Below, one piece after another: positions 24,893 to 33,796 of a stretch of DNA of 64,000 nt (positions are counted from its first letter, which is position 1; each line of letters starts with the position of its first letter). The position numbers and the translations under genes are program-made. Location of the stretch: assembly GCF_016827595.1 (NCBI RefSeq), contig NZ_JAECMS010000006.1, forward strand, positions 62,001 to 126,000. The letters run 5' to 3'. Below the pieces are notes generated by a model. That model saw only the letters and a list, made by a program, of their open reading frames with translations. It was not told the origin of the DNA and ran no database searches. This stretch comes from Luteirhabdus pelagi (lineage in GTDB: Bacteria > Bacteroidota > Bacteroidia > Flavobacteriales > Flavobacteriaceae).

Positions 24893-26701
24893 TTGTTTCT
24901 GGCCATGCTCAGCAACATGATACTACTCGGTCAAATATCACCGGGCGACCTAACGCAAGCCCATTCGCAACTGGAAGGCATCTCCAATTGTACTGAATGC
25001 CACGTACTTGGGGAGCGCGTATCGGATCAAAAGTGTTTAGCCTGCCACACAGAAATTCAAACGTTATTGCGCAGGGATGAAGGCTATCATGCCAACTCCT
25101 CTGTTCGCAACCAAAACTGTTTTGAGTGTCATAGCGAACACCACGGTCGGAAGTTCGATATGATTCGTTTCGATGAAAACAATTTCGACCACACCCTTGC
25201 CGGCTACGAATTAGAAGGCGCTCATGCTTCAGTCGACTGCCGCGAATGCCATAAACCAAGCAACATTCAAAATAGTGAATTGCGGAAGCGGGAGGACACC
25301 TTCTTAGGCCTGGACACAAAATGCCTTTCCTGCCACGACGATTACCATCAAGAAACCCTTACCAACGATTGTATGTCCTGCCATACTATGGAAGCATGGT
25401 CGCCAGCGCCCAAATTCGATCATAGCACCTCCAATTTTCCATTGCGAGGAGAACATATAAATGTGGATTGTAAGGAATGCCACCAAGAAACAACTCGAAA
25501 TGGCGAACCCTTCACCTTATTCGAAGGAATTGCGTTTGAAGACTGTAAAGCATGTCACGACGATGTTCATAACGGTCAACTTCCCGGAACCTGTGCCAGT
25601 TGCCATACCGAAACATCCTTTTCAACATTTGCGGGAAGGGGGAGTTTCAACCACGCTGTTACCGGCTTCACCTTAAAAGGAAGTCATAAAAATATTGACT
25701 GTTTCAGCTGCCACAAAACGGTCTCTTCTCCTACCTCCGTATTTCAGGATAATATTAATATCGAAGAAACCAGCTGTATTTCATGCCATGAAGACCAACA
25801 CGACGGAAAGTACGGCACCAATTGTAATAAATGTCATCAGGAAAGCAGTTTCCTAGCGTTACGCGACATGGACTTTTTCGACCATAGCACTACCGATTAT
25901 CCCTTGGAAGGGCAACATGTTGGAGTAGATTGTCGGGAATGCCATGCCGAACGCTTCAGCAATCCGATCGATTTTTCGGCTTGCATGAATTGTCATGAGG
26001 ATTATCACAATGGTGAATTTGCCGAGAATGGTGTTTCGCCAGACTGTAAAGAATGCCATTCTTTGGAAAAAGGTTTTGAGTATACCCTCTTCACTTTGGA
26101 AGATCACCAAAAATCTGATTTTCCTTTGGAAGGTGCCCATATAGCGACACCTTGTTTTGCTTGCCATGTAGATGAAGGTGAAGAACGCTGGTCGTTTGCC
26201 AATCTCGGAAATGATTGTATTGACTGCCACACCGATTTTCATGAAGGCTACTTAGCTTCAGAATTTTACCCACAACAAGACTGTGAAGCATGCCATATTA
26301 GCGATACTTGGGCGGCTGTTTCATTCGACCACACACGAACCGATTGGCCATTAACGGGAGCGCACCAAACCGTTAATTGTCGTGAGTGTCATTTTGAAAT
26401 TGATAACGAAAAAACAGTTATTTCGCAGAATTTCAGTAATTTGAATACCGATTGCACCACTTGTCACGAAAATGTGCATGGAGATGACTTTGCCGTTAAT
26501 GGCGTTACAGACTGTATGAGGTGTCATGTAACCAACAGTTGGATGCCTGAAAAATTTGACCATAGCAATACGCGTTTTCCCTTAGAAGGAAAACATGCTA
26601 GCCTAACCTGCAATGCGTGTCATGCTATAGAAAGTGCCACTGGTGAAACCGAAATCGTTTATCAACTAAACAAATTGGAATGCACAGACTGTCATCTATA
26701 A
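24893..26701 (+). CDS. Giant multihaem c-type cytochrome, 23 CxxCH motifs
   Basis: About 602 residues carrying 23 CxxCH haem-attachment motifs, one per 26 residues. Seven copies of a unit like FDHxxTxFPLxGxH followed by CxxCH recur; the His in FDH and GxH are likely distal haem ligands, as in class III/c7-type cytochromes. There is a hydrophobic N-terminus (LAMLSNMILLGQ) and no lipobox. The start is uncertain: the first acceptable codon is TTG at 24893, which gives a signal peptide without basic residues, while an in-frame CTG at 24866 would add KRFIANS. It acts outside the cytoplasm and should form a wire-like haem chain. The 3' end overlaps the next cytochrome gene by 22 bases. Confidence 0.9.
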   Translation: MFLAMLSNMILLGQISPGDLTQAHSQLEGISNCTECHVLGERVSDQKCLACHTEIQTLLRRDEGYHANSSVRNQNCFECHSEHHGRKFDMIRFDENNFDHTLAGYELEGAHASVDCRECHKPSNIQNSELRKREDTFLGLDTKCLSCHDDYHQETLTNDCMSCHTMEAWSPAPKFDHSTSNFPLRGEHINVDCKECHQETTRNGEPFTLFEGIAFEDCKACHDDVHNGQLPGTCASCHTETSFSTFAGRGSFNHAVTGFTLKGSHKNIDCFSCHKTVSSPTSVFQDNINIEETSCISCHEDQHDGKYGTNCNKCHQESSFLALRDMDFFDHSTTDYPLEGQHVGVDCRECHAERFSNPIDFSACMNCHEDYHNGEFAENGVSPDCKECHSLEKGFEYTLFTLEDHQKSDFPLEGAHIATPCFACHVDEGEERWSFANLGNDCIDCHTDFHEGYLASEFYPQQDCEACHISDTWAAVSFDHTRTDWPLTGAHQTVNCRECHFEIDNEKTVISQNFSNLNTDCTTCHENVHGDDFAVNGVTDCMRCHVTNSWMPEKFDHSNTRFPLEGKHASLTCNACHAIESATGETEIVYQLNKLECTDCHL

Positions 26702-28137
26702 TATTGGTATTCCTCTTAGGAACCGCACTCCTACTAGGGCAATCGCCGCACGGAGAAAATTTACAGATAGACTGTGCCCAATGCCATAATCCCGAGGGTT
26801 GGGAAATCGATTTTGAAACGCTTCAATTCGATCATGCTACTACTGATTTTGAACTGGAAGGTGCCCACGAATTGACCGACTGTGCATCATGTCATAGCGA
26901 TTTGGTCTTTGAAAATGCGCCAAAGGATTGTATTTCTTGTCATTTAGATATTCATTCCCAAACCGTTGGAAACGATTGTATGCGTTGTCATGATACGCAA
27001 TCATGGCTGGTTGATGAAATTCCAGAGCTTCATGAACAAAACGGATTCCCTTTAATCGGTGTACATGCCAATGTTAGTTGTGTTGAATGTCATACAGGCG
27101 ATGTACGCATCATATTCAATAGAATTGGAAACGAATGTATCGAATGTCACCGTCAGGATTATTTGGCAACCCAGAATCCTAATCACGTGGCGGCTGGCTA
27201 CAGCACCGATTGTACCGAATGCCATAACCCATTTGGGTTTGGTTGGGAAGCGGAAGGCATCAATCATGACTTCTTCCCACTAACGTTAGGGCACGATATT
27301 CAAGACTGTAATCAGTGTCATACCTCAGGAACGTTTTCCGGGCTTTCCCCTGAATGTGTGAATTGCCATTTGGACGACTTTAATCAAACCAGTAATCCAA
27401 ATCATACCGCTACTGGCTTTTCTACCGATTGTATAGAGTGCCATACTACCGATCCGGGATGGATGCCTGCTACTTTCGACCACGATGACCAATTTTTCCC
27501 TATTTATAGCGGTGAACATGAAGGCGTTTGGAGCGATTGTGTGGAATGCCACCCCAATCCTAGTAATTATGCTGTTTTCACCTGTACCACCTGTCATACT
27601 GCAGGAGAAACAAACGACGAACACGAAGGTATCTCGGGTTATGTGTATGAAAGTACCGCCTGCCTTGCGTGTCATCCTACGGGTAATGAAAGCGAAGGCT
27701 TCGATCATTCCGCCACCAATTTTCCATTAATGGGCGGACATATGGGGGTGGATTGTATACAATGTCATGCCGATGGTTATCAAGGTACTCCTACCGATTG
27801 TGAGTCTTGCCACTTAACGGATTTTAACCAAACCACTAATCCAAATCATTCAGCCGCCAATTTTCCTACAGATTGCACGCAATGTCATACCGTGAATGCC
27901 TGGGAGCCTGCCGATTTTGATCATGATGGAATGTATTTCCCGATTTATAGCGGTGAACACCAAGGCGAATGGAACAACTGCATCGATTGTCATACCGATC
28001 CTAACAATTATTCAATTTTTGATTGCTTAAACTGTCATCCAGCAGGTGAAACAAATGACGACCACGAGGATGTACCCGATTATCAATATACTAGCAACGC
28101 CTGTTTCCAATGTCACCCCACAGGCGAAGAACTTTAA
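26680..28137 (+). CDS. Multihaem c-type cytochrome, 19 CxxCH motifs
   Basis: A 485-residue exported protein with a signal peptide (MHRLSSIILVFLLGTALLLGQ) and 19 CxxCH motifs. It shares the FDHxxT / GxH / CxxCH repeat with the preceding gene, so the two are paralogues. Its second half has a longer internal duplication: two blocks containing FFPIYSGEH or YFPIYSGEH, then a CxxCH pair and an AGETNDxHE segment, about 150 residues apart. The overlap with the upstream gene implies translational coupling and a fixed ratio of the two. Together they could hold 42 haems. Either may be periplasmic or secreted to the surface; no lipobox or sorting domain is present. Confidence 0.9.
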   Translation: MHRLSSIILVFLLGTALLLGQSPHGENLQIDCAQCHNPEGWEIDFETLQFDHATTDFELEGAHELTDCASCHSDLVFENAPKDCISCHLDIHSQTVGNDCMRCHDTQSWLVDEIPELHEQNGFPLIGVHANVSCVECHTGDVRIIFNRIGNECIECHRQDYLATQNPNHVAAGYSTDCTECHNPFGFGWEAEGINHDFFPLTLGHDIQDCNQCHTSGTFSGLSPECVNCHLDDFNQTSNPNHTATGFSTDCIECHTTDPGWMPATFDHDDQFFPIYSGEHEGVWSDCVECHPNPSNYAVFTCTTCHTAGETNDEHEGISGYVYESTACLACHPTGNESEGFDHSATNFPLMGGHMGVDCIQCHADGYQGTPTDCESCHLTDFNQTTNPNHSAANFPTDCTQCHTVNAWEPADFDHDGMYFPIYSGEHQGEWNNCIDCHTDPNNYSIFDCLNCHPAGETNDDHEDVPDYQYTSNACFQCHPTGEEL

Positions 28138-28139
28138 AT

Positions 28140-29732
28140 ATGAAGCGGTACCAACGCATCTTATCCATATTCCTACTGCTTTTCATTTGGCAGCAATCGA
28201 GGGCCCAGCAAACGCAACAGGGACAAGTTTCCTTTGTTACTTCGCAAAATGTATATGTGAAATTTGACAATACTGAAGTAATTAAGGTTGGTGATTCGCT
28301 TCGCATAGGAGCGGATAATAAGCCATGCTTATTGGTGGATGATAAATCGTCTACTTCAGCAGTCTGTACCGTTATTAATGATTGTACGGTCGCCAAAGGA
28401 GATGAAGTCGTACATACCACAAAGAAAAGTACCCAATCCAAAGATGTGGACGTTGTCGAAACACCCCAGCCCACTCGTCCGAAGCCAGTACGTTCAACTT
28501 CAGAGAACACAAATGAAACATCTGGCCCCTTTCAAGAGAAAATACGCGGCCGCATTTCTGCAAGCAGCTATAACCAGTTTTCGGATGTTCGGGAAGACAG
28601 ACATCGTATTATGAGTCGGTTTTCGATGACAGCCGATAATATCGGCGATTCCCGCTTTTCTACTGAAGCCTATCTGAATTATCGAAACGTAATTTTACCC
28701 GAAGACAGCAATTTCACTGGAAGAACAAGTATGCTTAACATCTTCAACCTTTCAGTACGTTACGATATCGACACCACCTTTACAGCAACGCTAGGAAGAA
28801 AGATTAATCCAAAAGCTCCTTCTTTGGGTGCTAACGATGGCCTTCAATTGGAAAAATACTTCGGAAATTTTTATGTCGGTGCGATGGGCGGTTTCCGTCC
28901 CGACTTTTTCGATTTTGGGTTTAATTCCGACTTACTTCAATATGGCGGATATCTGGGAATTGAAACAAAAGGGGACGACACCTATTCGCAAACAACTGTT
29001 GGGGTGAAGCAGCAGACCAATAACGGTGCCACAGACAGGATGTACACCTATTTACAACACAATAGTTTTATTGGAGACTTAAATCTTTTCGGCTCTATGG
29101 AACTGGATTTATACGGAAATCAAGGAAGTGAAACGCGACTGACCAACATGTATGTTTCTGCGCGGTATCGCTTTAGCCGCGCGTTTGATTTGATGGTATC
29201 GTACGATACCCGAAAAAGAGTAATATTTTACGAAACTTTCAAAACAGAAATCGAGCAACTCTTGGATGATGATTTCGCCAGGCAAGGTGTTCGAATCCGG
29301 GCCAACATTCGTCCACTGAAATATGTACGCTTCGGGGGAAGCTACGCTACCCGGTTTCAGGAAAACGACCTAAATAAATCGGATAATATAAACGGCTATA
29401 TCAGTTGGTCCAAAATTCCCGCAATCGACGGACGGTTCAACTTCAACTATAATCGAAACGAATCGAATTATTTGGAAAGTTCCATACTATCATTCCGCTA
29501 TTCAAGAGAAATTATCGACCGTAAGCTTGACGGTGAATTATACTATCGAATGGCCGATTATACCTATGCTAGTTCCACACAGGAGCGACAACAAAGTTAT
29601 TATGGCGCTAGTATTTCATGGAATATCTCACGAACGTGGCTATTTTCGATAAATGGTGAATTGTCGCAATTCGAAGAAGAAAACAATTACCGCTTCTATA
29701 CACGTTTAATAAAGCGATTTTATAGCAAGTGA
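28140..29732 (+). CDS. Outer-membrane beta-barrel protein of the cytochrome cluster
   Basis: About 530 residues starting at MKRYQRILSI, two bases after the 19-haem cytochrome stop. A signal peptide ends near SRAQ. Residues 25-95 form a small SH3-like beta domain (VKVGDSL-type motif, two or three Cys). A low-complexity linker with TRPKPVRS follows, then a long barrel region from about 150 to the end with alternating strands (RFSMTADNIGDSRFSTEAYL, FSINGELSQF). Position between multihaem cytochromes and CcsBA suggests a porin that houses or exports the cytochromes, functionally comparable to MtrB. I see no sequence proof of homology with MtrB. Confidence 0.7.
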   Translation: MKRYQRILSIFLLLFIWQQSRAQQTQQGQVSFVTSQNVYVKFDNTEVIKVGDSLRIGADNKPCLLVDDKSSTSAVCTVINDCTVAKGDEVVHTTKKSTQSKDVDVVETPQPTRPKPVRSTSENTNETSGPFQEKIRGRISASSYNQFSDVREDRHRIMSRFSMTADNIGDSRFSTEAYLNYRNVILPEDSNFTGRTSMLNIFNLSVRYDIDTTFTATLGRKINPKAPSLGANDGLQLEKYFGNFYVGAMGGFRPDFFDFGFNSDLLQYGGYLGIETKGDDTYSQTTVGVKQQTNNGATDRMYTYLQHNSFIGDLNLFGSMELDLYGNQGSETRLTNMYVSARYRFSRAFDLMVSYDTRKRVIFYETFKTEIEQLLDDDFARQGVRIRANIRPLKYVRFGGSYATRFQENDLNKSDNINGYISWSKIPAIDGRFNFNYNRNESNYLESSILSFRYSREIIDRKLDGELYYRMADYTYASSTQERQQSYYGASISWNISRTWLFSINGELSQFEEENNYRFYTRLIKRFYSK

Positions 29733-29752
29733 AAAAATAATATCTTTCCACA

Positions 29753-30559
29753 ATGAAAAAAACAGTCCTTACCCTAGCCACATTAAGTATACTTTTCGCC
29801 TGTAATGACGGGCCAAAAGTTATTAGTGCCAAGGAAAAAGAAGTATCCAAAACGGCTAGCAATATCTTTTCAGAAGAAAATACAAATACGGAGACAACGC
29901 ATAACCACACTACTGAACCCAACGAATCGGTATCTGATGGTATCCATAAAGTAACGGTAAAGGAAGTTTTACCCACCACAAAATATGTGTACTTGAATGT
30001 TTCTGAAAACGGAGAGACCTTTTGGATAGCCACTGCCAAGCAACCGATTGAAGTTGGAAAGACCTATTTCTATCGTGGCGGTTTGCTGAAAACCAATTTT
30101 GAGAGTAAGGAGCATAATCGTGTGTTCGACCGCATGATCCTAATTAATAATCTGGTACCAGAAGACCATGCAATGCATACTAATATGCAAGGTCAAGGAG
30201 ATGTTACGCGTTCGCAAACCACTCCCGTTAAGGAAGATATTGAAATGCACGGTGAAAAGATTTCACAACAAAAAGGTTCTATGTCCATTGCCGATTTATT
30301 AAAAGAACCGAATCGCTATGAGGGCAAGGTCGTTCAACTATCCGGGAAAGTCGCTAAAGTGAACCCCAATATTATGAATCGCAATTGGATTCATCTACAA
30401 GATGGTACACAAGACGATTTTGATATGGTACTAACCAGCAAACAATTTGTACAGGAAGGAGAAACGGTTACAATGAAGGGAACCGTAGTTCTAAACCGCG
30501 ATTTTGGCGCTGGCTATACCTACGATCTTATCATCGAGAATGCCGAAGTAGTGAAGTAA
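29753..30559 (+). CDS. Lipoprotein with two OB-fold-like domains
   Basis: A 268-residue lipoprotein with lipobox LFAC at residues 14-17. A charged linker is followed by a beta-rich domain at about 65-140 (KVTVKEVLPTTKYVYLNVSE, TFWIATAKQPIEVGKTYFYRG) and a second at about 175-268 (YEGKVVQLSGKVAKVNPNIM, NWIHLQDGT, VTMKGTVVLNRDFGAGYTYDLIIENAEV). The latter pattern is typical of OB-fold lipoproteins found beside cytochrome genes. It ends the plus-strand cluster and faces CcsBA tail-to-tail with six bases between. It might assist haem-protein assembly or cap the complex; function is not established. Confidence 0.65.
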   Translation: MKKTVLTLATLSILFACNDGPKVISAKEKEVSKTASNIFSEENTNTETTHNHTTEPNESVSDGIHKVTVKEVLPTTKYVYLNVSENGETFWIATAKQPIEVGKTYFYRGGLLKTNFESKEHNRVFDRMILINNLVPEDHAMHTNMQGQGDVTRSQTTPVKEDIEMHGEKISQQKGSMSIADLLKEPNRYEGKVVQLSGKVAKVNPNIMNRNWIHLQDGTQDDFDMVLTSKQFVQEGETVTMKGTVVLNRDFGAGYTYDLIIENAEVVK

Positions 30560-30565
30560 TAAACT

Positions 30566-33500
30566 TTAGGATATTTCTACAAACTTTCGCTTTCGCCAAA
30601 AGGCTAGCAAGCTTATCACCACTAAAATTATAACAACAATATACACCCACGTCGGAATTGGGATGGGATCGCCCGTGGCATAACTATGCAAGCCCGAAAG
30701 GTAATAGTTCACTCCATAATAGGTCATGATTACCGAGGCCAATCCGAAGATGGTAGCCACATTATAGGCATATAATCCACGAAACTTAGGGATAAATCGC
30801 ATGTGCAAGATAAAGGCATACACCAAAATGGTAACCAAGGCCCAGGTTTCCTTAGCATCCCATCCCCAATAGCGTCCCCAGGATTCGTTTGCCCAAACAC
30901 CGCCCAGATAGGTGCCAATACTCATCATAAACAAACCGCCTATGAGGGTAAGCTCACTGATATACGACAATTCTTGAACGATTTGCTTTACTCGTTTTTT
31001 GTTCTTTTCTGTAATAAAGATCAGCAGTATCAAATTGATAATCCCGATGATCGCTCCAAGCATCAAGAAACCATAACTTCCCGCTTCCAATGAAACGTGA
31101 ATCGTGAGCCAATACGATTTCAATACTGGAACCAAAGGTGTAATCTGAGGGTCTAAAAAGCTCAGCGTGGCCACAAAAAGAATTGTTCCTGCCAATACCA
31201 TGGTTGCCGCCAAACCACCAAACGATTTTCGTGTAAACAGCACTCCCGCCAAGGTTGTGGTCCACGCAATGTAGATCATCGATTCGTACCCATTACTCCA
31301 AGGAGCGCGTCCAGAAACGTACCAACGCAGTCCTAATCCAAGTGTATGAAATAGAAAACCTAATGCCACAAGCCCGAAAAGGATATAGTAAATCTTTTTA
31401 AGCTTCCAATTCGGTTTAAAAACCGAAATAAACAGGAATACCAAGAACACGACGCCCAAGAGCATATAGTAGCCTGCAAGCCTGTTGAAGACGTTTAATT
31501 TATTCAGCCAAATTTCTGCCTTTAATTCAGAATCTGAAGGAATAACGCCTTGCCCTTCTTTCTTCTGATATGTTTTCAGCTCTTCAAGTAAATGCCCGGC
31601 ATGTTCGTAATTTCCTGAAACGGTAGCTTGTTTTAGCGCTGTGCCATAAGCATTGAAAAATTTATCGGCTACCGTATTATGATTGTGACCATCGTTGCTA
31701 CTATGACCATGATTGTTATACGCAACCCACGTATTGTTGGGATCGTTGGCAAGGGGAATGATTTTCAGCAAGCTTCCCGAAAACGCCATACTCAAAATAT
31801 TGAGGCGTTCATCAATCTTCAACAATTCCTTCGCATAGGTACCTCGGTCGATAGGTTCCAAACCGTACACCCTACGAACCTCATCACGAAGTTTATATTG
31901 GCCTTTTGCATCAAAGAAATCCTTATACGAAGCAAAATCGTTGTTCACTCCTAATAACTTCTTCACATCTGGATGTTTCCCCAATTTTATTAATGGAACC
32001 TCATACCATTGTTCCTTGTTTACAAAAAGGCTGAGAAAGACTTGATCGGCATTCAGGCCGTCGACCGTTTCACTACGATGAATTTTACGTAATAATTCCC
32101 GAGACAAGGTATGCATCGGTTTCATTCGGCCTTTAAAGTCCTGAACGACTAAGGTGCTAAATGCTTCGGCATGATCTTCAGCGACAGCATGGTCTACGTG
32201 CGAATGTTGGGCCGAAACTGAAGAAAAGGTCAACATGAGGAGCAACGGTATTAAAAAGGTGCCCCGTTTGTTTCTAAGGTTTCCAATTTTCTTCCGAAGG
32301 GAATAAAAACGCGTATTCTTACTGAATAACGTCCATATCATACCTAAGGTCAGCAATGCATATCCGATATAGGAAATCAGTGTCCCCCAAAAATCGCTAT
32401 TGACACTTAAATACGTTCCTTTTTCATCTTTATCGAAAGACGATTGAAAGAACCGATAGCCACCGTAGTTCAAGATGTTGTTCATATAAATGCGATAGTC
32501 CATATCGACGCCTTCCGCCGGATCGCGTAAGGTCACTTCACTGGCATAGGAAGAAGCGCTGTTGGTTCCGGGATATTTTTCAAGAATGAATTCATTCAAT
32601 CGAATGGCAAACGGCACGGACACCTCTCTGGCTCCGTATGATATGGTTACCCGCATATCATCGAATGGAATGGTCGTAGGTCGACCGGGAATTCCTTTAT
32701 TGCCATATACCAAGGTTTGCTTCGTTTCCTTATTTGCCGTAACTGCAACTTCAACCGCGGTCGTACTTTGATTTTCAACTTTGGGTTTTTCTGAAGATAA
32801 CTCAAGTATTGCGTTCGGCTGAAACTGAGCAAATACAAAACTGCTGCTTCCGTCCGAATATAACGAACGAAGTTTTAAGGGGTAGTATTCACCAGTCGGT
32901 TCCAGCGTTGACCGTTCTTGGGTTGCCATTACGGTTTGACTAAGTGGTTTGTCATGCTGAAGGAAGATGCCTTCTGAAGAATAGCGAATATTTACCGCAC
33001 CATCTATGGGTGTTTCCTTGAAGTTGAAAAGCACATTTCGAATGCGACGGACCTGCCCTTGCTCTATGAAGTATTCTTCCCGACCATTCATACCTCCCAT
33101 CACTATTTGAAGTATAGGTTTTCCATCGGATGAAGGCACTAAGGATTGTATTGGATTCGGAATGAAATCGGTTACCGCTATGTCTATTTGGGTTCCATCG
33201 ATAAGGTAGCTTTCCTCGAAATCGTTATTACCTATACTTGCAAACAATACCGGCTCCTCAAATTCGTAGGTTTCACCATCCTTTTGTACTGAAAATTTTA
33301 AAAAGGTTTCAGCACTCAAAAACGTATTAGCCGCATCGTTTTCGCGAATGTGCATCACCCCTTCAAACCCAAAATAACGGGTAACCCCCGCGCCCAATAG
33401 AATGATAATAATGGAGGCGTGAAATAACAGCAGCGCCCATTTTTTTTGCTGCACCATTCGGTACCGAATGATATTAACGAAAATAGTGGCTGCAAATAAG

Positions 33501-33685
33501 AAGAGTAATAGTTCAAACCACCACGTTTGGTACACCACCTTTTGGGCGGCACTCGTTCCGTAATCGTTTTCAATAAAGGTAGCTACCGCAATAGCGATAG
33601 CAAAAAGAATAAAATAAAGACCCGCAGCTCGCGTATCAAAAAAACGGAGTAGCACGGACTTCATTTTCGAAAAAAGGTGCTTCAT
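30566..33685 (-). CDS. ccsA: CcsBA/ResBC-type cytochrome c haem lyase (System II)
   Basis: A fused cytochrome c synthetase of 1039 residues that exports haem and attaches it to CxxCH motifs in the periplasm. The N-terminal half is ResB/CcsB-like (three helices, then a large periplasmic domain, then a fourth helix near 440). The C-terminal half is CcsA-like with multiple helices and the tryptophan-rich WWD-type haem site, here RYWGWDAKETWALV near 950, flanked by conserved His (LHTLGLGLRWY, LTIHVSLEAGS, LHMRFIP). The ATG at MKHLFSK is preferred over an in-frame TTG four codons earlier. Its place next to genes for 42 haem sites points to dedicated or shared maturation of those cytochromes. Confidence 0.92.
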   Translation of the reverse strand: MKHLFSKMKSVLLRFFDTRAAGLYFILFAIAIAVATFIENDYGTSAAQKVVYQTWWFELLLFLFAATIFVNIIRYRMVQQKKWALLLFHASIIIILLGAGVTRYFGFEGVMHIRENDAANTFLSAETFLKFSVQKDGETYEFEEPVLFASIGNNDFEESYLIDGTQIDIAVTDFIPNPIQSLVPSSDGKPILQIVMGGMNGREEYFIEQGQVRRIRNVLFNFKETPIDGAVNIRYSSEGIFLQHDKPLSQTVMATQERSTLEPTGEYYPLKLRSLYSDGSSSFVFAQFQPNAILELSSEKPKVENQSTTAVEVAVTANKETKQTLVYGNKGIPGRPTTIPFDDMRVTISYGAREVSVPFAIRLNEFILEKYPGTNSASSYASEVTLRDPAEGVDMDYRIYMNNILNYGGYRFFQSSFDKDEKGTYLSVNSDFWGTLISYIGYALLTLGMIWTLFSKNTRFYSLRKKIGNLRNKRGTFLIPLLLMLTFSSVSAQHSHVDHAVAEDHAEAFSTLVVQDFKGRMKPMHTLSRELLRKIHRSETVDGLNADQVFLSLFVNKEQWYEVPLIKLGKHPDVKKLLGVNNDFASYKDFFDAKGQYKLRDEVRRVYGLEPIDRGTYAKELLKIDERLNILSMAFSGSLLKIIPLANDPNNTWVAYNNHGHSSNDGHNHNTVADKFFNAYGTALKQATVSGNYEHAGHLLEELKTYQKKEGQGVIPSDSELKAEIWLNKLNVFNRLAGYYMLLGVVFLVFLFISVFKPNWKLKKIYYILFGLVALGFLFHTLGLGLRWYVSGRAPWSNGYESMIYIAWTTTLAGVLFTRKSFGGLAATMVLAGTILFVATLSFLDPQITPLVPVLKSYWLTIHVSLEAGSYGFLMLGAIIGIINLILLIFITEKNKKRVKQIVQELSYISELTLIGGLFMMSIGTYLGGVWANESWGRYWGWDAKETWALVTILVYAFILHMRFIPKFRGLYAYNVATIFGLASVIMTYYGVNYYLSGLHSYATGDPIPIPTWVYIVVIILVVISLLAFWRKRKFVEIS

Positions 33686-33796
33686 AGGATTTGGCAAAAA
33701 TTGCTGCCGTAATTTAAGGAAATATAGTTTTCAATCCTTATAACAGCCTTCAAAACAATTACCCTACCCTATTTTCAATTTTAAATTTTACAATTT

